This document shows positions 6,939 to 12,153 of a DNA stretch of 12,153 bases, piece after piece. Under the pieces are notes generated by a model. The model saw only the letters and a program-made list of their open reading frames with translations. It searched no databases and was not told the DNA's origin. Made by a program: the position numbers and the translations under genes. Numbering within the stretch: the first letter of the stretch is position 1; every line of letters begins with the position of its first letter. This DNA is from an uncultured Clostridia bacterium (GTDB taxonomy: Bacteria > Bacillota > Clostridia > Oscillospirales > Oscillospiraceae). The DNA is taken from the NCBI GenBank assembly GCA_946539175.1, contig CAMNHH010000064.1:1-12153 (forward strand). The letters run 5' to 3'.

Positions 6939-8689
6939 CAGGCAGCGCCTCCTTTTTCAATGAATTCCCGCAGCAGCGGGCTGTTTTGCGCGACTTCCGC
7001 ATAGCTGCCGCTGGCCTCCACCTGGCCGGCCTTCATGACCACCAGATTGTCAGCCTTTTGGATCAGCCGGATGTCGTGGCTCACCATAATGACGGTCTTG
7101 TCTTTCATCAGATTCATCAGGGCCTCCAAAACCTCCTGCTCGCTGACCACGTCGATGCCGGAGGTGGCCTCGTCCATGATCAGGATCTCCGGCCGTTTCA
7201 GCAGAATGCGGGCGATGGCGATGCGCTGCATTTCACCGCCGGAGCACTTGTTGTCAAAGCGGCTGATTTCCGTATCAAAGCCGTCCTCCTTGCCCATAAT
7301 GAAATCATAAGCCTTGGCCTGCCGGGCCGCCTCCAGGAGCTCTTCCTCCGTGAATTCCCGATGGACGCCGTAGGCGATGTTTTCGCGGATGGTACCCTTG
7401 ATGATCTGGTTGCCCTGGAAGAGATAGCCGACCTTCTCACGCCAGTCGGAAAGCCTGATCTCGTCCAGGCTTGCATCCCCGACCATGATAGAGCCGTCCT
7501 GCTCGTGATTGAAGCGCTCCAGAAGCTTGATGGCGGTGGACTTGCCGCAGCCGTTTTCGCCGACAATGGCGGTCACCTTGCCCTTCGGAATCGTAAAGCT
7601 TACGCCATCCAGAATTTGACGCTCCTGATTGTAGGCGAAGCGGACGTCGCAGAAGCGCAGATCGGTATCGGTATCCTCCAGCGGCATCCCGCTGTCAAGA
7701 TCCTCCGTCGGCGCGTCCACGATCTTGGCGATGGTCGTGGCGGAGCCGTGGGCCTGCTTGATCCCCTGCCATACGGCGGAAATCAGGATCGCGTTGCCCA
7801 TGAAAGTCAAAAAGTAGTTATAGAGGTTCAGCATCTGCGAATGCCGCATGGTGCCTTGCCGCACCAGTGCGGATGCCACGAGCAGCAGGATCGCCTGATT
7901 GACGTACTGTGCGAATGAGTCCATCGGTGAGGAAACGATGAACAGGATCTCCTCTTTGATCTGCGCGCGGTAACGCTCCTGATTCGCCTGTACGCCGCGG
8001 TCATATTCCTTTGTCTCCATGCCTGCCGTCTTGATGCGCATCACATTAGGTAGACGCTCCGCAAAATAGTTGGTGATCTTCGCCAGCGAGTTGTTCTCGA
8101 TGTTGATCATCTTATATTTGAACTTGCCGACGATCCAGGCGGAGAGCAGGGTCATCGGGATGCCGGTCAGCATGATCAGCGCCAGGGATTTGTAGATTTT
8201 GAACATCTGCGCAAACGACGAGTAGATGGCCCAGCCAACCGCGATCATCTGTACCAGCACCGACAGGGCAGCAAATACGCCCTCGGTGTCCTTTGTCACA
8301 CGGGAGACAAGTCCCTGGGGCTCCACGTCGTCGTACCAGGACATCGGCAGGTGCAGGAGCTTTCCCCAGACCGTGTTTCGCACGTTCCGCGCCGTCATCT
8401 GCGAGGTGAGGTCCTGGATGCCGCCCTGCAGTCCCTCCCAGACATTAGCAAGCAGCGTCAGGCCGATGTAGCCGACGAGAAAATCCGTGCCGGTGACGTC
8501 GCCGCCCTGCAGTCTGGTGGTATATGGCACGACCCAGATGTTGATCTGCTTCATTAAGACAGCCGCGGCGCCGGTGAGGATCAGCGGAATCCACGGGATT
8601 TTGATCTGCCGGTAGAGGCGCAGCATCTGTTTGTAGGACAGCTTGGAGCTCTTCAGATCGGAGCTCGTCTTTTCACGTTTCCTGCTCAT
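6938..8689 (-). CDS. ABC exporter half-transporter (membrane domain plus ATPase), second of pair
   Basis: This 583-residue type I exporter subunit has about six membrane helices in residues 33-310, then a nucleotide-binding domain. The domain carries Walker A GENGCGKS (377-384), Q-loop Gln425, signature CSGGE (482-486), Walker B EILIMDE (501-507) with catalytic Glu507, and H-loop His538. The signature departs from the usual LSGGQ at both ends. The start overlaps the stop of the upstream ABC gene by ATGA and is preceded by GGAGG, so the two subunits should be made together and form a heterodimer in the cytoplasmic membrane. The substrate is not evident: there is no peptidase C39 domain at the N terminus and no precursor peptide nearby. 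A lipid, drug or peptide exporter are all possible, as is a siderophore-type importer of the ABC-exporter fold. Confidence 0.93.
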   Translation of the reverse strand: MSRKREKTSSDLKSSKLSYKQMLRLYRQIKIPWIPLILTGAAAVLMKQINIWVVPYTTRLQGGDVTGTDFLVGYIGLTLLANVWEGLQGGIQDLTSQMTARNVRNTVWGKLLHLPMSWYDDVEPQGLVSRVTKDTEGVFAALSVLVQMIAVGWAIYSSFAQMFKIYKSLALIMLTGIPMTLLSAWIVGKFKYKMINIENNSLAKITNYFAERLPNVMRIKTAGMETKEYDRGVQANQERYRAQIKEEILFIVSSPMDSFAQYVNQAILLLVASALVRQGTMRHSQMLNLYNYFLTFMGNAILISAVWQGIKQAHGSATTIAKIVDAPTEDLDSGMPLEDTDTDLRFCDVRFAYNQERQILDGVSFTIPKGKVTAIVGENGCGKSTAIKLLERFNHEQDGSIMVGDASLDEIRLSDWREKVGYLFQGNQIIKGTIRENIAYGVHREFTEEELLEAARQAKAYDFIMGKEDGFDTEISRFDNKCSGGEMQRIAIARILLKRPEILIMDEATSGIDVVSEQEVLEALMNLMKDKTVIMVSHDIRLIQKADNLVVMKAGQVEASGSYAEVAQNSPLLREFIEKGGAA

Positions 8690-10452
8690 GTTGCCGCCTC
8701 CTCTCGCATCATGGTACGGAAGAATCCGCTTGTTTTCAGCATATCGGCGAGCTTGCCCTCGGAAACTTTTCCGCCCGATTCCACGGCAATGATGTGATCG
8801 GCGGCGCCGATCGCCTGCTTGTCGTGGGTGACAAGGACCACCGTGCGCTTGCCGGAGAGCTCCTTGACGGTGTTTACGATGTCCGCCGTGGAGATGATAT
8901 CCAGGCTTGCCGTCGGCTCGTCGAGGATCAGCACGTCCGCGTTGGTCAAAATCGCGTTGGCCACGGCAATCTTTTGCCGCTGGCCGCCGGAGAGCTTCGA
9001 CCCGAACTGCCCGACCTCATGATCGAATCCGTCCGGAAGGGAATCAATAAACTCTGTCAGCCGCGTCTGCTCCATTACGGCATACAGCTCCTTGTCGCTC
9101 ACCTCGCGATTGATACCGTAGAGCAGGTTTTCACGGATCGACCCCGAGATCAAGGGCGGGTCCTGCATGACGTAGGAGAGGTTTTCGCGCCAGGCCCGGA
9201 CGTTGTAGGAGGCGATCTCCCTGCCGCCGGTGAGGATGCGGCCCTCGTCCGGCTCATAGATGCGCTCCAGCAGCTTCAGGATCGTCGTTTTGCCGGAGCC
9301 GGAATGTCCGACCAGCGCCGTGACCTCCTTTCCGGGGAAGGTCAGAGAGACGTTTTCGAGTACGGTTTTCTCTTCATAACCGAAGGTAACGCCGTCAAAG
9401 CTCAGATCGCCCGCCTCAAGACTCTCCTTCACGTAGTTTTTGATGCTCTCCTCTTCCTCACAGAGCACGTCGGAAACCTTGTTCAGACGGCCCTGCACGG
9501 ACTTCGAGCGGTTCCATATGGCGGTCAGCGTACCGACGAAGCCGACCAGCGAGCCGGCATACGCATAGAACATGTACCATTCGGAAGCGGGAAGCTCGTT
9601 TTTCTTCATAAGGCTCACGCCCAGGAGGATGATCGCGATTTCCGGCAGGCATCCGACGATGGCGCCGATGATTCCGGAGACCAGATCCAGCCCGATCAGA
9701 TTGCGGTTGGCCTTGTAGTAATCCTGCACGACCTTCTTGCCGCGGCGGCGTTCGTAGCCCTGCATATTCAGCGCCTTCAGAAGCGGCAGACAGGACATCA
9801 GCTCGGAGAGGTAGTCGGTGAGGTTGGACATCTGGAACTTGGATTTGTTCTCAAGCTTCATCGTAAGCCGACCGACAATGAACGCCAACAGCACAGAAAG
9901 CGGCGCGAATGCCAGCATGATCAGACTCGCCTTTAAACTGATCGCGCTCATCTCGCGCAGCGTCAGCGTCAAATAGTAGATCGAAGTCAAAAGCTCCAGC
10001 ACGATGTCGAAGACGATCTCGTTGACCGCCTCGGTATCGATCGTGATACGGGAGATCAGCGTATTGCTGGATACGCGGTCAAAATAGGCCGGACGCAGTC
10101 TCAGGATTTTGCCCCAGAGGGTATTGCGAAGATTTCGATTGGTGCGGTAACGAATGATGTGATTGAAAAACAGCATCACAAGCGAAACGGCCGTACTCAG
10201 AAGTTCGAATCCGATGAACTTCAGAACGCTCCCAACGCTCGCGTCACCCGCGAAGAAATTGCCGTTGACCTGCGGTATCCGGATGAGAATCTGACCTTCG
10301 ACTACGGTTAATGCTACGTAGATAACGATCCATAAATACGGCAGGTTCGCAAGCTTCAGCATGTGGAAGAATCGCTTCCACACGCCCTTTTGCCGGACCT
10401 TTGCGCCTTCGGCGTCGCCGGTCGCGACGTCGAGCTTGTCCAATTCTTCCAT
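8686..10452 (-). CDS. ABC exporter half-transporter (membrane domain plus ATPase), first of pair
   Basis: This 588-residue subunit has a basic cytosolic N-terminal stretch and membrane helices in about 35-315. Its ATPase domain carries Walker A GHSGSGKT (382-389), Q-loop Gln430, signature LSGGQ (487-491), Walker B VLILDE (507-512) with catalytic Glu512, and H-loop His543. All catalytic residues are present, so together with its partner both composite ATP sites may be active; the partner supplies the less usual CSGGE signature. The ribosome binding site TAAGGAGGG overlaps the stop codon of the regulator gene, 9 bp upstream, pointing to co-transcription with the regulator. The cargo is unknown, as for its partner. 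Confidence 0.94.
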   Translation of the reverse strand: MEELDKLDVATGDAEGAKVRQKGVWKRFFHMLKLANLPYLWIVIYVALTVVEGQILIRIPQVNGNFFAGDASVGSVLKFIGFELLSTAVSLVMLFFNHIIRYRTNRNLRNTLWGKILRLRPAYFDRVSSNTLISRITIDTEAVNEIVFDIVLELLTSIYYLTLTLREMSAISLKASLIMLAFAPLSVLLAFIVGRLTMKLENKSKFQMSNLTDYLSELMSCLPLLKALNMQGYERRRGKKVVQDYYKANRNLIGLDLVSGIIGAIVGCLPEIAIILLGVSLMKKNELPASEWYMFYAYAGSLVGFVGTLTAIWNRSKSVQGRLNKVSDVLCEEEESIKNYVKESLEAGDLSFDGVTFGYEEKTVLENVSLTFPGKEVTALVGHSGSGKTTILKLLERIYEPDEGRILTGGREIASYNVRAWRENLSYVMQDPPLISGSIRENLLYGINREVSDKELYAVMEQTRLTEFIDSLPDGFDHEVGQFGSKLSGGQRQKIAVANAILTNADVLILDEPTASLDIISTADIVNTVKELSGKRTVVLVTHDKQAIGAADHIIAVESGGKVSEGKLADMLKTSGFFRTMMREEAAT

Positions 10453-10461
10453 GGTCCCTCC

Positions 10462-11112
10462 TTATTCTCCGCGTGCGCGGCGGATCTTGGCCAGATATCG
10501 GTAAACGCTGGGCTCGGACATGCCCAGAACGAAGGCCGCCCGGGACACCGCGCCTTTGAGCTCAAAGACGCCGGTATCGTAGAGGTCCAGCAGCAGCTCC
10601 ATTCTCTCGTCCGGTGTCATCCGCTCGGGCGCATCGGTGAACTCCGCAGTCTCCCGATCGATCACGTCCAGGGTAAGCTCCTCTTCTTGTTCCGGCTCCC
10701 GGGGTGTGATCTCTGCGATCTCCTCACTGCGGAAGGAAAACAACTGCTCCACATAGCGGTAAACCGGCAAAAGCTCACTGACCTCCATGTACAGTACCAA
10801 ACAGCAGACAGGGGCTTCGGCCTCGTCCTTTGTGATCAGAAAGGAGGTTTTGAACATCTTGTTTTCGATCGCGATGTCGCCTCGGCAGGTGAGTCTGCCG
10901 TTGTGAACCACCACTTCGCTTTTCAGGATCTGGCGCAGATATCCACGGAAGGGCTCCACATATTTCTGCGCGTTCGTATATTTAAAATGATATTTCGCCT
11001 CCAACGGGAAGCCTTCCTGTGTCAGGTCAAAGAGCAGGATTCCATAAGCGTCGGGTAAGGCTTCTGCTAAAAAGGCCGCTGTCTGTCGGCACTGTTCCGC
11101 TGCTGGATGCAT
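10462..11112 (-). CDS. YheO/DauR-type transcriptional regulator (PAS-like sensor plus C-terminal HTH)
   Basis: This 216-residue regulator has an N-terminal YheO/PAS-like sensor (about 10-125, including the strand-rich NKMFKTSFLITKDE and CCLVLYMEV), an acidic linker (about 135-165), and a C-terminal DNA-binding helix-turn-helix. The helix-turn-helix (about 167-208) carries the family hallmark GVFELKGAVSRAA followed by MSEPSVYRYL. This arrangement matches the DauR/YheO family, which usually responds to a small ligand. The ATG has a strong AAAGGAGG site. It is the first gene of the minus-strand operon and lies behind a divergent promoter region with a symmetric site, so autoregulation plus control of the lipoprotein gene is likely. 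The ligand is unknown. Several Cys residues (for example the CC pair near 103-104) leave room for redox sensing, but that is speculation. Confidence 0.85.
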   Translation of the reverse strand: MHPAAEQCRQTAAFLAEALPDAYGILLFDLTQEGFPLEAKYHFKYTNAQKYVEPFRGYLRQILKSEVVVHNGRLTCRGDIAIENKMFKTSFLITKDEAEAPVCCLVLYMEVSELLPVYRYVEQLFSFRSEEIAEITPREPEQEEELTLDVIDRETAEFTDAPERMTPDERMELLLDLYDTGVFELKGAVSRAAFVLGMSEPSVYRYLAKIRRARGE

Positions 11113-11145
11113 AACCGGTCCTCCTTTGGCTGTTTTTTACAAACT

Positions 11146-11175
11146 CATCATACAACGCGAAACAATAATTGTCAA
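11146..11175 (-). promoter_or_regulatory. Sigma-A-type promoter for the eight-gene operon
   Basis: The minus strand carries TTGACA (11170-11175), an 18-bp spacer and TATGAT (11146-11151), one base from consensus, 34 bp before the regulator start. It diverges from the plus-strand promoter at 11204-11232. Confidence 0.8.
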
Positions 11176-11209
11176 GTTTTTTCTTATCGTGATAATAATT
11201 TTCTTGACA
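11170..11209. promoter_or_regulatory. Dyad operator between the divergent promoters
   Basis: The perfect palindrome TTATC-GT-GATAA lies at 11184-11195. It is centred exactly on the midpoint between TGTCAAG (11170-11176) and its inverted partner CTTGACA (11203-11209), which are the two -35 boxes. About 14 of 20 half-site positions are symmetric over the 40 bp. A dimeric regulator bound here would contact both promoters at once; the adjacent YheO-like regulator is the obvious candidate (inference). Confidence 0.55.
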
Positions 11210-11232
11210 AATGCGCTGTTCTCTGCTATGAT
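11204..11232 (+). promoter_or_regulatory. Near-consensus sigma-A promoter for the lipoprotein gene
   Basis: The plus strand carries TTGACA (11204-11209), a 17-bp spacer and TATGAT (11227-11232), 61 bp before the lipoprotein ATG. A 6-bp hairpin (GAAAGC 11240-11245 with GCTTTC 11260-11265) could form in the leader. Confidence 0.85.
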
Positions 11233-11293
11233 GATCCCGGAAAGCAAAGCTCCAACCCGGCTTTCAAGAAAAACACTTAAAAAGGAGAACATC

Positions 11294-11686
11294 ATGAAGA
11301 AGATCATTGCCCTCGCCCTCGTGTGCGTCCTCTGCCTTTCTCTGCTCGTGGCCTGCTCCTCCGACAACGGCAGCGGCGAAAAGGCCAAAGCCACCATCAT
11401 TCTCGTCGACAAGGATGAGAAAGAGTACAAGTACGAAATCGAGTTCACCGACGGCTCCAGCCTCCGCGACGCCCTGCATGAGGCCGGTCTGATCGACGAC
11501 GAAGAGTACAGCGCCATGTTCATCCAGAACATCGACGGCCACGTCGCCAACGTGGAAGAGGACGGCTGCACCTGGATGCCCCAGGACACCGAGCGCAAGC
11601 AGATCATGGGCACCTTTGACGAAATCACCGTCAAGGCCGGCGACACCATCTACCTGCAGTACTACATCGTTCCCGATTTCGACTGA
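11294..11686 (+). CDS. Small secreted lipoprotein with a DUF4430 domain
   Basis: This 130-residue protein has a lipoprotein signal: KK, a hydrophobic stretch, then LVAC with the lipidated Cys21. The mature part matches the DUF4430 (transcobalamin-C-terminal-like) pattern: SSLRDALHEAGL, a central IDG, a tryptophan in CTWMP, and the closing VKAGDTIYLQYY. It should be anchored on the outer face of the membrane. The start is set by AAAGGAG seven bases before the ATG; a longer frame from 11126 would begin before the promoter and is rejected. Codons are strongly C-ending (GCC, CTC, ATC, GAC), and with the near-consensus promoter and strong terminator this suggests an abundant protein. Divergence from the ABC/redox operon across a shared control region suggests a common signal. 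The ligand is unknown, and DUF4430 does not by itself prove cobalamin binding. Confidence 0.88.
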   Translation: MKKIIALALVCVLCLSLLVACSSDNGSGEKAKATIILVDKDEKEYKYEIEFTDGSSLRDALHEAGLIDDEEYSAMFIQNIDGHVANVEEDGCTWMPQDTERKQIMGTFDEITVKAGDTIYLQYYIVPDFD

Positions 11687-11722
11687 TTCTGGCGAAACCA
11701 AACAGATCATCCTCGCACCAAG

Positions 11723-11760
11723 AAAAGCTGAGCACACCGCCTCCGGTCTGCTCAGCTTTT
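11723..11760 (+). terminator. Rho-independent terminator of the lipoprotein gene
   Basis: A perfect 12-bp stem (AAAAGCTGAGCA with TGCTCAGCTTTT) and 14-nt loop are followed by TTTTCTTG, 37 bp after the stop codon. Its A-rich 5' arm could also act on the opposite strand. From 11761 to 11878 no gene is visible. Confidence 0.88.
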
Positions 11761-11878
11761 CTTGTAATAAGGAATATCTGTCAGTCGTTTTTCTTGGCCC
11801 ATCTTTGCTTCTCCACCTGTACTACATTCGTTATTCTATAGTTTCAGTTCAAATCTGCAATCTGCTCGATAAAAACAA

Positions 11879-11920
11879 GAAATCCGAACCCTTTGCCAAC
11901 CGGCTTCAAGTTCGGATTTC
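11879..11920 (-). terminator. Rho-independent terminator downstream of tRNA-Leu
   Basis: A perfect 11-bp stem (GAAATCCGAAC with GTTCGGATTTC) and 20-nt loop are followed, in the minus-strand transcript, by TTGTTTTTATC. It lies 7 bp after the tRNA 3' end. No T-run follows on the plus strand, which fixes the direction. Confidence 0.8.
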
Positions 11921-11927
11921 TCCAATT

Positions 11928-12012
11928 TGGTGCGGGCAGTGGGACTCGAACCCACACGGATCGCTCCACAGGAACCTAAATCCTGGATGTCTGCCAATTC
12001 CATCATGCCCGC
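11928..12012 (-). tRNA. tRNA-Leu(UAG), complete, with encoded CCA
   Basis: This 85-nt class II tRNA has acceptor strands GCGGGCA and TGCCCGC that pair fully, a D arm with AATTGGCAGACAT, anticodon stem CAGGA/TCCTG with loop TTTAGGT (anticodon UAG, reading CUN leucine codons), a long variable arm, T stem GTGGG/CCCAC with loop TTCGAGT, discriminator A and CCA. It has its own terminator and is transcribed towards the lipoprotein gene's end. Its 5' half plus flank is repeated exactly at 12099-12153. Confidence 0.95.
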
Positions 12013-12028
12013 ATATTAAATTATTTCA
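11974..12028. repeat. 55-bp exact direct repeat, internal copy
   Basis: It covers the 5' half of tRNA-Leu and 16 bp of AT-rich flank, and is identical base for base to 12099-12153. The bases on the inner side (A at 11973, C at 12098) differ, so the match is exactly 55 bp up to the window end. Confidence 0.95.
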
Positions 12029-12039
12029 TAAAAGAGAAC

Positions 12040-12065
12040 GGATTCTTCGCTTCGCTCAGAATGAC
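12040..12065. repeat. Palindromic dispersed-repeat-like sequence
   Basis: GGATTCTTCGCTTCGCTCAG followed by AATGAC has ATTCT (12042-12046) paired with AGAAT (12058-12062) and an internal TTCGC doublet. Sequences of this style recur as REP-like elements in many bacterial genomes; only one copy is seen in this window. Confidence 0.5.
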
Positions 12066-12081
12066 GGGAGCGGGAAAAACC

Positions 12082-12101
12082 TTCACAGAGGTGACAGCAC
12101 C
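12082..12101 (+). repeat. Border motif next to the tRNA-Leu fragment (right copy)
   Basis: The plus strand reads TTCAC-A-GAGGTGACAGCACC, inverted relative to 52-71, and joins the tRNA-Leu 5' half at the anticodon loop. Confidence 0.6.
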
Positions 12102-12137
12102 TAAATCCTGGATGTCTGCCAATTCCATCATGCCCGC
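12099..12137 (-). tRNA. 5' half of tRNA-Leu(UAG), interrupted at the anticodon loop
   Basis: On the minus strand this is the acceptor 5' strand, D arm, anticodon stem CAGGA and loop TTTAGGT, identical to the complete tRNA-Leu. After that it leaves the tRNA and enters the border motif (GCTGTCACC) instead of TCCTG. It cannot fold as a tRNA alone. With its flank it is the second copy of the 55-bp repeat (12099-12153) at the window edge, so it could be real duplication or a contig-end effect. Confidence 0.7.
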
Positions 12138-12153
12138 ATATTAAATTATTTCA

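Noticed and set aside
6938..10452. Bacteriocin or RiPP export locus
   Set aside because: The ABC subunits have no N-terminal C39 peptidase domain, and no double-glycine leader peptide or maturation enzyme is visible.
11126..11293. Upstream extension of the lipoprotein gene
   Set aside because: It would start upstream of the promoter at 11204-11232 and would bury the clear lipoprotein signal peptide inside the protein.
1..12012. The whole window as one integrated element bounded by the complete tRNA-Leu and the left tRNA fragment
   Set aside because: The left fragment differs from the complete tRNA in the variable arm and T stem, so they are not att copies of one another, and no integrase is present between them.
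11974..12153. CRISPR-like repeat pair
   Set aside because: There are only two copies, they are tRNA sequence, and no cas genes or further spacers are present.

Overview
The window (12,153 bp, GC-rich coding with AT-rich gaps) looks like chromosome of an anaerobic Gram-positive of the class Clostridia, plausibly an Oscillospiraceae/Ruminococcaceae-type gut bacterium. This rests on strong AGGAGG-type ribosome binding sites, a tRNA-Leu with encoded CCA, and protein types typical of Clostridia: a pyridine-nucleotide-motif-less thioredoxin-reductase-like flavoprotein, a YheO/DauR-type regulator, and a DUF4430 lipoprotein. The taxonomic call is inference.

Layout. Left edge (1-889): the 3' half of a tRNA-Leu gene on the minus strand, broken at the anticodon loop, then a short border motif, a small minus-strand coding fragment, and a plus-strand fragment resembling the C-terminal part of a MobA/MobL-type relaxase. 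This looks like the decayed end of a mobilizable element. Centre (890-11112): eight genes, all on the minus strand, form one tight operon. Read in transcription order they are: YheO-like PAS/HTH regulator; two half-size ABC exporters (ATGA overlap); a trigger-factor-like chaperone; a small thioredoxin with a CVPC site; a second trigger-factor-like paralogue; a thioredoxin-reductase-like FAD protein lacking the usual NADPH motifs; and a 962-residue M16C (presequence-protease-like) metallopeptidase. Right part (11113-12153): a divergent promoter region with a dyad centred exactly between the two -35 boxes, a plus-strand DUF4430 lipoprotein gene with its own terminator, then a complete minus-strand tRNA-Leu(UAG) with its own terminator. 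At the right edge there is a palindromic dispersed-repeat-like sequence and a second copy of the 5' half of the same tRNA.

How the genes may work together: the regulator probably controls its own operon and the lipoprotein through the shared control region. The thioredoxin, its putative reductase and the two chaperone-like proteins form a redox/folding module. The ABC pair is an exporter of unknown substrate, and the M16C enzyme would degrade peptides. The co-directional, overlapping arrangement suggests one physiological job, perhaps redox-linked handling or export of a polypeptide or thiol compound, but no substrate or precursor peptide gene is visible. I do not recognise this combination as a named system.

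The two window edges carry matching border motifs that abut opposite halves of tRNA-Leu, and the last 55 bases exactly repeat an internal stretch. This may reflect an element integrated at tRNA-Leu, or a contig ending in a repeat; the two cannot be separated from the sequence alone.
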